Assembly: GCA_026225945.1 (NCBI GenBank)
Contig: JAMJFZ010001258.1
Span: 12,082,001-12,146,000, forward strand
DNA: 64,000 nucleotides
Direction: 5' to 3'
Origin: Cricetomys ansorgei
Taxonomy: Eukaryota; Chordata; Mammalia; Rodentia; Nesomyidae
Part shown: positions 1 through 12,341 of the stretch, piece after piece
How the letters are laid out: each line of letters begins with the position of its first letter
Position numbering within the stretch: the first letter of the stretch is position 1
Program-made: the position numbers and the translations under genes
Notes under the pieces: generated by a model
The model's input: only the letters and a program-made list of their open reading frames with translations
Database searches by the model: none
Told to the model about the DNA's origin: nothing

Positions 1-365
1 CCCTCCCCAAGCAAATAGCTATACTACCCAAGAATCACCTTCCCTATAATTCTGAGGGCTTAAAGACACACTATTTTATGGAGGGGGCAGGGAATCTGAA
101 TCAAACTAAGCTACAAAATTCCTGAAGACTGCTCAACAACATCAATAAAAGCATCAAGCCGGAAGGTGAAATCAGGTCCAAAGCTAGGGTAAAAGGTGAC
201 TCAAGCCCTCTGTCTCCTCTCCTGCATCATTTGAGCAGGCCCCGCCCACGTCCCCCGATAGGAAGTACCACCTTTTGATGCAGAGTGAACGACACATCCC
301 GTTTAGTTTCTTAAGGCTGTAAAATGTGAAATCTTAATGGGTTTGTCCTCCAGGACAGCTGAGAG

Positions 366-580
366 TGGGCTGGAGAGACAGCTCTGTGTTTCGGGGCATT
401 TACTGTTCTGGCAGAGGATTCAGATTCTGTTCTCAGTGCTAACGTGACTGCTTACAACCAATCGGTTGCAGAGAATCCGGTGACTTCTTCTGGACTCTAC
501 CAGCGCCAGGCAAAGGCACAGTGCACCTACATACATGCTGGCAAAGCATTCAAACACATCGTGCAAAAACAAATCTTAAA
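366..580 (+). repeat. B2/B3-type SINE
   Basis: It begins GGGCTGGAGAGACAGCTCTG, followed by the GCAGAGGATTCAGATTCTG core and the typical ACATACATGCTGGCAAAGC tail. The tRNA-derived head and tail order is that of rodent B2/B3. It is diverged, with no clear target duplication. Confidence 0.7.
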
Positions 581-1729
581 GGAAAAAATAAGACGAGGAT
601 GACTCCCCCAGCAACGGAACAGCCAGGGGACCACAGGCGTGGAGGAAAGGGAAGGGATTTCCATTAGATCCAACGACTCAAACGCCCGAGTTTTGAGAAT
701 TCAATCACCCAGGACAAACGATATCTCCGTGCGTTCGCAGTGGGTAGAAGAAACGCCAAAGGAAACTCAGCGCTGACACAGAGCGACGCCTGGAGAGCGT
801 GGCCATGGCGGGCCGTTGGGGGGAAGGCGCTGGCTTCCAGGTTTCCGTCTGTGCGGATTTGGGTCCATGCTGACAGCAGAGAACCTCGCTGGTGAGACCA
901 GGCTGAGGTCTGGTCGTCATTAACATTCTGGCCGTGTGTATCACACAAATTCGTATTTGGGGAGAACGTGCTGGTAATTTAGATAAATATGGAGAGTTTG
1001 ATGGATTGACAGTCTTAACCACGATTGTCTTCCAATTTATTTCTCTCCTAGCCCTCTACAAGGTCCAACCAAGCTCTTCAAACATTGTGCAATGGTGTGT
1101 ATAATAACCCCATTTGGAGACAAAGCATGCAATTCTATTATAAAGAAAATCTATCTTATGCAAGAGAGACTCATTAGCTGTCCGACGTATATTGTCTCCA
1201 TAAGCCAGCGGTAGCAGAGCCAGCTGTCTCATAATACATAGCCTGTCCCTCTTCATTAAGCCACGTCCATTTCTCTTTAAACCTAGTCAATTAATTTGTC
1301 ACTTGGTTAGCAGCGCCGTATGTCAATGAAACATCGTGAGGAAAACCATAAATACGTTATTTCCTCACCAACAAATAGTTGCATCTTTAGGTGTTCGTTT
1401 CTTATTTATTCAGAGCTTTTATGATGTGCATCAATATTTCTTGGCAGCATGCTTTAGTCTCTAGTTTCCGAACAGCCATACTGGAAGAAAGCTAGACTGC
1501 TCATACTGAAAGACTAGCTCTCTCTTCAGCTGAGCGTATCTCGAGACTGACCACACTGCATCCGTGCTAAGACCGATATCCTCTTCCCTGACATTCCATC
1601 CCCTCTGTGGAAGAGATGGTCGGGCATGATTACAGAGTCTCCCGCTGCAAGAGGCTCCGCCAAGTTACAGTGGATAACAGCATATTGCGTTGTCTAGATC
1701 TGCCAGATGCAGCGTGAAACAATTGTAGA
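581..1729. other. Unique sequence, no gene seen
   Basis: The open frames here are short and lack splice context or any family resemblance. Positions about 1240-1460 are AT-rich and repeat-free with homeobox-like TAATT motifs; see findings. Confidence 0.5.
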
Positions 1730-2045
1730 ACCTGGGAAGATGGCTTAGCGGTTCCCAGAGTGGGCATGGTAGCCTGTACGTGATCCCAGCGCTGGGAAAG
1801 CTGACACAGAAGATCCCCTGAGTAAGACGGCTAGCAGGACTGACATCAGGGGGCTCTGGGTTCGACTGATAGAGCCTGCTTCGGTGAATAAAGCGGAGAG
1901 TGATCTAGGAAGATCACCAGCTTCAACCTAGGTCCTCCGCAGACAGGTCCACACATGTCCACATGCATCTGCACGCACGCGTACACCTGCGTACATTCAA
2001 GCATGCATACACATGTAGGAACACACACTACATACATACGCGTGG
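1730..2045 (+). repeat. RSINE-like SINE
   Basis: It starts AACCTGGGAAGATGGCTTAG, followed by a B1-like GTGATCCCAGCGCTGGGAAA, a CTAGCAGGACTGACAT block and a CA-rich tail with CATGCATACACATG. The same arrangement recurs at about 30262, 37345 and 40258 in this window. Confidence 0.65.
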
Positions 2046-3062
2046 AAAAGAAAAGAATTGAAAAAAATAGCTACGCTACTAACTTCAAGTAATGTTGTCA
2101 TCAACCTCACGCCAGACATGCAGTCACTCAAACTTCAGTTGTTTGCATTTTTCCTGACAACAAACTAAAAGTCTGCACCATGATAGCACACGGTGTGTGC
2201 CAATAAGAGCAAGTACTGCAGTGAGATCATTCGAGCTGCTCACGGGCTTCTTTACCGCCCCAGCCTTGGTTTTATGACCACTGTTTATATTCTCCGTCTT
2301 TTTGCTCTGCATCTCCGTCTAGAAACAGAAGGCAGTTCACATTCAACACGGGCCTCGGCGCCTCTTCTTCCTCGGCTCGCCTACTCGGAGTGTGCCCGGC
2401 TGAGGGGAACTGATTTATTCTGTTCTCATCTCAATCTGTGTTTGGCAAATGCCAGTGCTTGGTTCTGCTCTCCCTGGAACCATCCATTCGCCTGAGCGTC
2501 GCACCGCAAACTCGCTGGCGTACAGGAAGCAGGCGGCTTTCCTCCTGGCTGAGGACATCCACTGCTCTGCCCCACCAGGGCAAACCCACCCACACGACTC
2601 TTGAGTACCAAGTCCTCCAAGGACTCCTCTGCTCTCCTCTCTACGAAATTACAGCGAATTAAAGAATAAAAATCCTATATATAACCTTACTACTTCTAAA
2701 AGCATTTCTTTCACAGACGACACAGCAATGTTGATTTTGTGGATGTCAACAGGCGTCTTCTATAGTCCTAACTCCCTCCTGAACTCTGTGACCCTGACAT
2801 CAGAATTGGGACAGCTCTCTGCGTTCCTCCCACCTGCTCTTGGGTCCCACTCTTTTCGGTGCTCAGTAATTTTGCCCATTGCAGTGACAGCGACACCCCC
2901 CTATGCTGTCCGTATTTTATAGTATTCTTCGACAGCGGTATGGCCATGTTTGTGCTGAAAATTCTAGGTGGATTACCTTAGACCTCTGGCTAGCCTCTTC
3001 CAGCAGGCGGGACTTGCACGGTGTACATTGCTATACTCCTGCAGAGAGACTTATAGCACTTC
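2046..3062. other. Unique sequence, no gene seen
   Basis: Several 60-100 codon open frames overlap here on both strands, but none has coding character or splice signals. No repeat was recognised. Confidence 0.45.
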
Positions 3063-3282
3063 TAACTCATTTTTTTTCCTTTTTTTTTCTCTTTTTTTTT
3101 TTTGCTTTTGTTTTTTGGGTTTTTCTTTTTTCTTTCCTTTTTGGTTTTTGGAAACAGGGTTTCTCTCTGTAGCCCTGGCTGTCCTGGAATTCACTCTGTA
3201 CACCAGGCTGGCCTCGAACTCGGAGACCTGGCTCTGTCTCATGAGTACTGGGATTAAAAGAGTGAGCCAGCACAGCCCCTGA
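3063..3282 (-). repeat. B1 SINE, antisense, with long T-rich tail
   Basis: Read on the minus strand this is a full B1: the reverse complement of GGCTGGCCTCGAACTCGGAG and CAGGGTTTCTCTCTGTAGCC is present, ending in a long A-rich tail (T-rich at 3063-3146 on the plus strand). The tail is interrupted by G and C, so the copy is not recent. Confidence 0.85.
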
Positions 3283-3289
3283 ACTCAAT

Positions 3290-5440
3290 TTTTCCATCAT
3301 GCCTATTTGCGCATAACTGACGAAATTAAATGATGTGCAACCTTGATCTTGTCAATAAACGTTTTTAGAGGTTTCTGATAGTTTTGTTTCAGACACATTT
3401 TTGGAACTCATAAGACTTGTAAATGCGTTCGAATTAATTGGCTCTGACTACACTACTTGAATGTGTACAAACGTTCTGGTCATATCAATACGAAAATGCA
3501 AGGTATGTCTTACGCAGCTTTTCCTCAATTAAGTAACAAGTTGACTTTTTAACAATGTTCTCAAACACAGAAATCATGATGGCACACATAACTCTTTTGC
3601 AGAATTAAAAGGGAAAGTACACCTTAGCATCTTGGCTTAGTTTCTGTTATTTTTCCATCTCCCTCACACCCATCCATAATTCTTAATAAGGTACAAAGTT
3701 AGAGTTAATTTTTAAGCAAATTACTTAACCCCCACACACACACCCATGAAGGCAAGGCTAGAACACGGCCTAGTGTATCTGAAATGCCTTTTTTCATTAG
3801 TAGGAAAATGAATTAGAAACTCTGTAAACATATTACATTTCAACATGGCTTTAGAAAAGGAAAAATAATGGCTGGTATCTTGAGGCTTTCTTGTTTATTG
3901 GCTTTCTATGGAAAATGTCAGCAAAACTGAACCCTGGGCTCATCTTGTTTATGATGTCATGAAGTGGTAAAGCCCCCTGGAGAGAGAGAGGGGTGCCAGA
4001 ATTAGAGAGGAAACAGAATTACAACAGAATCATTCCCTACGAACAGGAAACTAGTCAGTTACACAGTGGGTCTCGGCTTCCGATGTGGATGATTAACTGT
4101 TTTATAAGGCATTTGAGAAATTTGCATGCTCCGACCTTCACTGAGCTTGTAACTGTAGGAATGATTGCCCCTGATAAAAGCAACACAAGTTTGCAAGAAG
4201 GCTCTTTCAGTAAGGGATTTTGTTTACAAAATACAAACAAATGTTTATGAAAATCTGCACGAGGTAGATAATCCCCTAGACCAGCCTGCCTCTGTTCGCT
4301 GATATCATTTGCCTGTGTTACCGTTGAAACTTACATAGCAACTGCTACAGGGTACTTGCTCCTATTAAAACATGACAGTGTTGACTCAGAGCCATGAAGA
4401 AAGCAGATCCAAACAAACTCAAGTCAAGTAAGTACTTATCTATGCAAGGTTTACACAAAGGTAGAAAAGTCTGAAACGTGAAGGAAATTACCATCCAGAA
4501 AAGGAAAAGCAAAAGGCTCATTATAAAGATTAAGGTATGCCAGGTCCCCAAAGACATGGTTGGGTATCATGTGCAATGCCTGGACAGGTTCCCAGCTGAG
4601 ATGACATCTAGCTGGTGGGCCACAGGAGAGACACCAGGTGTATCTTGGATATTAGTAACAATAATACCAGCAGTGGTAGGAATAATGTTTGCAGTTACGG
4701 GCCGAAAAATGTCTTTGCTATCAAAGGACAGATCTGTCCATTTGAAATGTGTACATTGTCTGCTTGTGGATCAAGTTTCTAAAATGTACCCAAATGCTAC
4801 GCAGGAATTTGGCACAGGGAAGGCAGTTGTTGATGATGCTCCCGTTCGACTGATGGCATCTGAGCTCGTCATCATCCATAAATGGCACCCGTAGCCCAGC
4901 ATCCTCATAAACCATTTTTGTTGCTTGCTCACTGTTGATGGCAGTTTTGATGGTCCCTCCTCTTTGGAACTTTCTTGATTATAAAGGGTGGCATGGGGAG
5001 ATAGCTGAACCGTTGGATTCCAAACACACAGTGATAGAAAGGGGAGGAAAAATCAAAAAGGATTCCCGGATGAGGGTCAGATTACCAGGAAGATGAGAAT
5101 AGATCCGGGTTCCAATCCCACAGAATCTTTTTTAACAGTTCAGTCTTCCAGGGTAGTCTTGTCTGAAAATTTCATACATGCAAATGACTGCCAGCAGTTG
5201 ATGGCTTCTGGGAGGGGAAGACTCGGTTTTCTGCAGGGATGTGGTCCCTACCCATGCTTCACTGGGCCTACACCCGAGAACACAATGACTGCATTGAACA
5301 CCCAGTGGGTTTTTGAAAACAAGACATCAAGTTGGAAAGGAAAGATGGCCAGACAGAGGGAGAGTTTGAAGAGAGAGAAAGTGGGGTGTGTTTGGTCATG
5401 TGGATTGTATTTTAATGCAACTTAACTAACTGTTCAAAAG
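3290..5440. other. Mostly unique sequence, no gene seen
   Basis: Positions 3290-4470 are AT-rich unique DNA. A 138-codon plus-strand open frame (4478-4894) has no recognisable family or splice context. A diverged B2/RSINE head (GGGGAGATAGCTGAACCG) lies near 4995. Confidence 0.45.
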
Positions 5441-5452
5441 ATCTCCCCTGGG

Positions 5453-5580
5453 GACTATAGGGATGGCTCTGTGGTTAAGATCACCTGTTTTTCCAGAGGA
5501 CATAAGTTTGGATCCCAGTACCAATGATAGACGGCTCACAACTAACTGTAACTCCAGATCCAACACTCTTTCTGGCCTAC

Positions 5581-5621
<41 letters not shown>

Positions 5622-5754
5622 ACACACACACACCACATACACATACACATACACCATATACACACAGATACACATTTATAAACATACACACACATGCACA
5701 TACACAAACATACACACACAACACACACACATACACACACAGATATACACACAA
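5453..5754 (+). repeat. B2/B3-type SINE ending in a (CA)n array
   Basis: The head GGGATGGCTCTGTGGTTAAG and the body TCCAGAGGACATAAGTTTGG with GTAACTCCAGATCCAACA lead into about 170 bp of CA-rich repeat (5582-5754), interrupted by CATATAC and CATGCAC variants. The array probably grew from the SINE tail. Confidence 0.75.
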
Positions 5755-6149
5755 ACAGGCTCAAGCCCTTAAAACGCACAATGGAATTGTGTGGGGCTTT
5801 TGCTTTGCTTCTTTTTTTTTTAAGAACAAAACAGGCATTTGAAGAAATGCACTGAAGCAATCTCCGTGGAGGGATCCGCCACAGACAGACGAGAAGCGCC
5901 TACAGGGGAACAGAAGTTGTTTAAAGCGGGACATCAGGTCCCCATTTGGAGAAAACAAAACCAAAGCCAAAGAGGTGTACCCTGTCTGTTTACTTTAGAA
6001 ATTAAGTGTTTTTCAAGAATCGACCAAACCACAGGAGGAAAACGACTTCCGTAGGTAATGGAAAGACATCACCGGGTCTTCTGTTGGGAGTTTGTTTGCT
6101 CTAGCTCTAGAAACCCAACCTAAAGCTTCCAACGTGTAAGGCGGCCACT

Positions 6150-6305
6150 GCCGCTGGGTGGCACACACAGCCTCCGCCTTCTTTTGTACCTTTTACGTTG
6201 AGGTGTCACCTCACTAACGTGCCCAGGTAGACCTTAAACTCCGGGTCGGGCTGCCTCAGCCACCTAGGTCACGGGAGTTCGGGTCTGTGCCGCTACCCCT
6301 GGGCT
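6150..6305 (-). repeat. Diverged B1/B4-like SINE, antisense
   Basis: The order CCCAGGTAGACCTTAAACTC, GGGCTGCCTCAGCCACCTAG and GGGTCTGTGCCGCTACCCC follows an antisense B1, but divergence is high. Confidence 0.5.
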
Positions 6306-9300
6306 TAAAGGCAACTTTTTATGAAATTTGTTTTTCCCTGTAAAATTGAGCTAAAATTTATTTTTAAAACTGTCTCGTAACAGAATGTATATGGTAATTG
6401 TAGCAATGCATGGCTTGGAACAAATAGTTGAGGCAGTTACCGATAGTCACAGTTATAATAATCAATGGACTTGAGCTTATGTGATTTGTTTTATTTTGAG
6501 CTGTGAGGTATTTGTGGCAATTTCCAAGGGATCTATGGATAACTAATATGGACAGCTTAACTTCTATCCCTAAAATAGTATCTTAATGTGGTTGCAGATT
6601 TCTTTTTCCGAATATAAAACAATGCTGAACATTTTCTTTCAAGCGTTTTTTTTGTTTCCTCTAGTCCCGCTGCACTAGACAGGAGAGCTGTGGGTGTCTC
6701 TCAGGGCATCCAGGAGACTCTGTCCTGGATTACAGGCAACGGGAAGCCACTGAGAAAGGTCTTTTCAGATGCCGTTTCCCTCTTTTACCGCAGAGTAGCT
6801 TTTCACTTATTGATTTGTAATTGTTTATACATGCTGGAGATAATAAATTTTATGCCTTAACTTTCTTTATGATTTCCCTGAAGGAACAGACGGTCTTAAT
6901 TTTAGTGGAGGAAGATTTAGCTATAATTTCGTTTATGGTTAATGCTTTCCGTGTTTCATTTAAGCACTCCGGCCGAGTGTTTTCAAAAGATTTCTTTCGG
7001 TGGAAATATTCAAAGGCTTCATTAATTTCTTGCGAATCTCTTTCCGGCTCCTGGATCTTTAACATTATCTTTCATCTGCACTTAACGCTTGTTTAATTTG
7101 ACCTCTTCCTACAAGATTCTGGTTTGTCGCTGAACTTGAATACGATTCCAACATCTTCCTGGCGGTACCTGTGTTGGCATCATGGCATATGACAGCTACT
7201 GCAAAGGTTCTAATTTTACCTTACAACTGATTTGCATTGTATTTTCATTATATCTGTTGGGTTTTAACGTGCATGGATAATCCCCCTGAATAGCAGATAT
7301 TAGTGTTGTCAGCACAGGTTACGGATGCTGAGAGAGACAGGTGGGCAGAGACCCGTCTTCCAGAAAGCTTACTAGTGACTGTCTGCAAGTCTGGAGTCCC
7401 CAACACCTTGAACAATATCACAATTTGGAAAAACTGGGCAAAGAATACTAGGGGAACAAGAAAAGGTAACAGAAGCCAATTCATCCCTCACACAGAACCA
7501 GAATTACAGGCATGTCAGGCACAGTGTACACTGAGAATGTGCCACTTCATGAGCTGGACGTTGTGTTCCAGATGAGGAGGCTGAAGCTCAGAGTGTTGAT
7601 ACATTGCCGGAGTGAACCTACTGAGTGGCAGAGCCAAGCTTGGAACTGAGCGACTCCAAAGAGAGAGAGGTTCACAGTGGGAAGAAAATGTGTATTCTCC
7701 TTGCTCTCTGCCATTGCACGAAATAGGAGAACAACTGGAAGCAAGACACAGGAGTAAGAATGGGAGAATGTAAGAGCATCTGGGGAGCAGAGTCCAAAGT
7801 GGCTCAAGCCAGTGGGTGGGCAAGAACGGCTGTAACAGCTCGCTAGATTTGAAAGAAGGGCTCGGTGTGTCTCTAAGGACGCAAGATGAATCTGTAATTC
7901 TGGGCAGTGGGAAGCTGTGGCGGATTCTTGGTGTTAACATTATCCTTATATTAATAGAATGACATATTACCTATGTTCTGCTCTGATGAGTTATTTATAT
8001 TGTGAAACATATATAAATCAGGGCATTTCAAAAACTGAGATTAAAATGCATAGACGCTGTAGCATTTTCTCCTAATGGAGAGTGGGTTGTCTCGGGTGCT
8101 CTCGGATCACAGAGAGGATCTGAAGGAAGGCAATGCCTGGTGAGGGCAGGGAGAGCAAAGCCAAAGGTTGGAGACAGAGGTAAGAGCGTATGTAAACGGA
8201 ACTGAGGTGGTCAGCAACTGGGTGGGACCGGGGAGAATGGAAGGGTCACACGGCGCTTCTTGCATTTCAAGGTATGGTGCTTAGAAAAGCTGCCACCCCA
8301 TAAATGTGCCCAGCCCGTCGAGGGAGGAGACAGTCAGAAGAAGGTGCCCAGACTGAAAGAATCAATAGGAAATCCTCTGGACATGCAAGTACTAAGGAAT
8401 CTCAGCCCAGAATGCAGAAGAGTCTAGAAAGGAATCGTCTCGACTCTCACCTTCATAAAGGGGATACCTGAAGTCTTCATGAGGAATGAGGTCTTTGAGA
8501 GGAAAAGCAGGATTCGAGAATACGGCATGGATAGTGGTCACCTCTGGCAAACAGGACAAGAAGGAACGAGATGCAAAGGAAGAAGAGAGAGGAAGAGTTA
8601 GAAGGGGGGAGGGGATCTGCAAACTTCTGAGACACCAAAAGGGAGCGAATAGCATCCAATTCAGTAAGCCTTGAGGGACACCAGAGGCAGCTGCACTCCG
8701 TTTATTTAAACATGCACTCACCCCGCCATTCGCGAGCTCTCCTCGGCACACATTTGTGCTGCCCCAGGCTCTGGCTATGTGCCAGCATTATCGTGTGTGC
8801 AGCCGTAGCTACCCTCAGAGTCACCAGCCACCATTTACTTATTAAGCAATTACTACATGATGGTCCCATTTTTTTTCCCCCGCTTACGGACGGGGTTCGT
8901 CCCTTTCAGTGATTCTACGATTCATCAGATGTGACCTGAACAAGATCACTCATCCTAGAGCTGCCAAGAAAACCCAGCTCCCAGAGACCGTATTCCATCC
9001 CGTGGTTCGGGAAATTTAGAGTCTAATGGAGGAGAAAGACAAATGACCTCAGGGTGTGTTGGGATAAGGAAAGTTCTTGACAATAACAAAAGGACCTAAA
9101 AAAAATCAGAGTGGGGACATCTCTGGACAGAAAGGGCCTCTGGCATTCAATTACCCACAGTACTCCACCACTTTCCAAGAGCTCAAGGGATTCTCCTTCA
9201 AAGGCCCCCTGGCTAGGACCACACATCCCTTTTTCCCCTGAATCAATCTCTCTAAAACTGTTTTTTTTTTTTTTTTTTTGTGTGATTTGTACAGAGGAAG

Positions 9301-9690
9301 ATAAATCAGGCTGAAAGCGTGTTGTTGGAATTCCAGGGAGAGTCGGTTGAGAGATATGTTTCATTCGAACTCCGATTCTTTGGTCCTAAAAGAATTTCAC
9401 TCCTCTGGCTCTGTCTGGTCTGTCTAACTTAGAAGTCTGCCTCCAGGCCTCCTGCACCCTCCTCTCTAAACTCTGAGTCCAGAGTCAGCCTGGGCACTGG
9501 ACCCAGCTCCTTCTCTCTGTGATGCAACTAATGTAGGAATCGCAATGGAGATTCTAGAACCGTGGCTAATTTGACCTATGATGCCCTGGGGATGAATAAA
9601 TGACAACCTGATACCAGTTGCTTAAGGAATAGTAATCGTGGAAAGGCTTCGGTGAACACGTGCCGTCAGGTCATGGGAAGCCACTTTCCA
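6306..9690. other. Mostly unique sequence, no gene seen
   Basis: Positions 6340-7110 are AT-rich and repeat-free, with a 71-codon minus-strand open frame at 7065-6850 that lacks splice sites. A MIR-like fragment lies at about 7548-7660. The rest shows no recognised feature apart from a T17-18 tract near 9260. Confidence 0.45.
7548..7660 (+). repeat. MIR-like fragment
   Basis: The sequence CCAGATGAGGAGGCTGAAGC followed by CTGAGTGGCAGAGCCAAGCT and GGAACTGAG follows the core and tail order of mammalian MIR elements. It is old and diverged. Confidence 0.45.
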
Positions 9691-9800
9691 GACATTATTC
9701 TTCTGGCCCTCTCACTTTGTAATTGAGGAAACACGGATTCACTGAGGCTAAGCAGCATGTCGGAAACCACGTGCCTATAAAGTACAGCGTGAATGCCTGA
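9690..9800 (+). repeat. MIR-like fragment
   Basis: The segment TTGTAATTGAGGAAACACGG with TGAGGCTAAGCAGCATGTCG resembles the MIR core (gaggaaactgaggc...). It is weak. Confidence 0.35.
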
Positions 9801-9814
9801 AACCAGGCCACTGG

Positions 9815-10052
9815 TTTGGTTTGGGGTGGAGGGGTTACCGGGAATTGAACCCAGGGCTTCACACTTGCCAGACAAGTACTCTATCAGTGAGCTACACCAT
9901 CAAACTCTTGTAAAAAGAATTATTACCTGTTATTACTCAGTTGATCCTGGAGTTCATTCTGTAACATAAGCACACCTTAAATCTGTCATCTTCCTGCCTC
10001 AGCAACCCTCAGGCAGCTGGGATTTCAGGCCCGCACCACCAAGCCCAGCTTT
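9815..10052 (-). repeat. B4-type SINE (ID plus B1), antisense
   Basis: An antisense ID block (GGGAATTGAACCCAGGGCTT, TATCAGTGAGCTACACC) is followed by an antisense B1 block (CTTCCTGCCTCAGCAACC, GGGATTTCAGGCCCGCACCA). This is the mirror of the copy at 63448. Confidence 0.75.
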
Positions 10053-10568
10053 CCTTTATGATTTTTGCCCTTTCACGATACTTAGTCCTCTTACAGAAAA
10101 GCTCGTATATCAGAAAAAGGACACGTGCCCAGGCGTGCCCAGCGAAAACCTTTACAGTCATGAAAAGTGAAAAGGAAACGTGCTAAACTAACTCACATCA
10201 ACTTAAGAAGATGGGTATAGTTGAGATATACAATGAGATTACCTACAGTTTGAAGGGTATCCACACAGATGGATCAAGGAGATGTGATGCGAAATGAGTA
10301 TAAAAGGATATGAATAATAATGTGTGCTGTATAATACCATGTGCGGGTGTAGAATACATCAAGGAATCCTAGCTATTGCTAGTCGGTGTATCCATTCGCT
10401 GTAAAAGAACCAAAATATATGGAAGGATCACACATCAAATTCATGACGGTCGTCGTCTGTGGGAAAGGCGGGGAAAATGAGGTTTTGAAAGGGAGAAATC
10501 CTCACTTAATTTTGAGAATCTAGTCAATCTTTTAAACTCAGAAGCAAACATGACCCAGTGTGAACATT

Positions 10569-10712
10569 TGCCCAGGCATGGTGGCGTGCACCTTTAATAC
10601 CAGCACCCAAGAGGCAGCAGCAGGCAGATCTCTGTGAGTTTGAGGCCAGCCTGGTCTACGTAGAGAACTCGGGGCCAGCCAGCACTACAGAGTGAGACCC
10701 TATCTAAATAAA
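10569..10712 (+). repeat. B1 SINE
   Basis: It begins CCCAGGCATGGTGGCGTGCA and contains GAGTTTGAGGCCAGCCTGGT and GAGTGAGACCCTATCT, then an A-rich tail. It is nearly full length. Confidence 0.85.
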
Positions 10713-10721
10713 ACAAAGTAA

Positions 10722-10940
10722 AATGAAGTTTTGGGGGGCTTCTGAGACAGCCCAGTGGTGGGTGAGCTCCCTGTTTTGAAAATTATCCGAGTCAAGTTCT
10801 CAGCATCCAAGACAGCATCTCTCAAAAGCTTGCAACTCCAGATCCAGGGGGACTCATGCCGGGGCCCCAGGATGCACCTGCACTCTCTGTACACACCCGC
10901 ATGGGGACACACACATGCACAGGATTTTCAATGATTCTTT
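10722..10940 (+). repeat. B2/B3-type SINE
   Basis: It starts GGGGGGCTTCTGAGACAGCC, with AACTCCAGATCCAGGGGGA and CACATGCACAG near the end, then a poly-A. It lies directly downstream of the B1 at 10569. Confidence 0.65.
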
Positions 10941-11035
10941 AAAAAAAAAAAAACACTTTTTTTCTAATTTGCCATTTTGCTTGGGTAGGGGATAAACATT
11001 TCTCTTTGTTGACACTGTCTTCAAAACTAAAACAA

Positions 11036-11058
11036 ACACACACTGAGACAGATACACA

Positions 11059-11094
<36 letters not shown>
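11036..11094. repeat. (CA)n microsatellite
   Basis: There are about 17 uninterrupted CA units at 11059-11093, preceded by interrupted CACACTGAGACAG units. Confidence 0.95.
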
Positions 11095-11096
<2 letters not shown>

Positions 11097-11443
11097 CCAA
11101 CCCCAAGATTACGTACAAATTCACTTACGTTTTGTTCTAGAACTTTTGCGATATTTCTCAGATTTTTGTCTACAAATGTGAAAGTAGCCTGCCTTTTTCA
11201 ATCATAAGTTGCTGTCTATCATTCCGTGTTTCTATATCATACTGTAGTTCTTGGCTTACACACTTTTCTCCTCCATTAGATTTGCGCACACACCGTAATT
11301 AAAGACCATTTCTGTGCGTCTTGCATCTTCTAATAAATGTAAGACCTCACTCCTGTGGTTTGTTAATAAGTGACTTATGAAGGGGCTGGCTGGGCGGGTG
11401 GACGGATGGATAGAACAGACAGACGGACGGTGGTTAGATGACG

Positions 11444-11560
11444 TACTGGTTTCTTTACTTGCTGCTATAACCTGACAAAGGCAATTTAAGAGAGAAAAGG
11501 CTTAATATGCCTCAAAGCTTGGGTGAGCTGGCTAAACCTCACTCATTTGTATCATTCATT
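11444..11560 (-). mobile_element. MaLR-like LTR fragment, antisense
   Basis: The text GGTTTCTTTACTTGCTGCTA with ACCTGACAAAGGCAATTTAA is the antisense head of the rodent LTR type also seen at 11627. Only the first ~110 bp are recognisable. Confidence 0.45.
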
Positions 11561-11626
11561 TGGTTCATTTGTATCAAATGACATGACACAAATTAGAGCC
11601 TCCCGGGAAGAGGAAACCCTGACTAA

Positions 11627-11970
11627 TGTCTTAGTTAGGCTCTCACTGCTGTGAAGAGACACCACAACCATGGCAACTCATGTAAAGGAAAGCATTTGGC
11701 TGGGGCTGGCTTATAGTCCATCATCAGCATGGCGGGAAGCATGGCAGCAGACAGACAGACACCGTGCTGGAGAGGGAGCCAAGAGTTCCGCATCTGGATT
11801 GGCAGGCAGCGGGAAGAGGGCGCGAGCCACTAGGTCTGGCTTGAGCTTCTGAAACCTCCCAGTGACATATTTCCACCAATAAGGTCATACTTCCTCCAAC
11901 AAGGTCACACTTCCTCATAGTGCCACTCCCTATGAGCCAAACAGGGGCCATTTTCATCCAAATCATCACA
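11627..11970 (-). mobile_element. MaLR-like LTR, antisense, near full length
   Basis: It begins TGTCTTAGTTAGG and ends ATCATCACA, so the sense strand reads TGTGATGA...CCTAACTAAGACA with canonical TG/CA ends. Internal landmarks are GTCCATCATCAGCATGG and CACTCCCTATGAGCC. The layout resembles mammalian MaLR LTRs (MST/MLT type). The exact subfamily is not assigned. Confidence 0.65.
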
Positions 11971-12115
11971 ATGAAGGAACTGCTTCTATCAGAATGATCT
12001 GTGAGTATTCTGGGAGACACTGTCTTGATTGCTAACTGTTGGAGGAAGACCCAGGCCACCGTGAATGGTGCCACACCTCGGCAGGCCGTCTTGTGCTGTA
12101 TAAGAAAGGCGCCTG

Positions 12116-12272
12116 AGGCTGGGTGTGGTGGTGCACTCTTTAATCCCAGCACTCAGGAGGCAGAGGCAAGGGGATCTCTATGAGTTCAAGGCCAGCCCGG
12201 CTATAGACTGAGTTCCAAGGCAGCCAGGACTACATACAGAGATCCTGTCTCAAAATAAAAAAAAAAAAAAAG
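12116..12272 (+). repeat. B1 SINE
   Basis: It begins GAGGCTGGGTGTGGTGGTGC, contains TTTAATCCCAGCACTCAGGA and ends GATCCTGTCTCAAAATAAAA. It is full length. Confidence 0.9.
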
Positions 12273-12341
12273 GTACCTGAATACGAGCAAGTAAACACAA
12301 ATTTCCTTGCCTTGGCTTTCTCCAGGGATGGGCCTGTAAGC

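Noticed and set aside
4478..4894. 138-codon plus-strand open frame
   Set aside because: It has no recognisable domain and no splice or promoter context. It is probably a chance frame in low-GC DNA.
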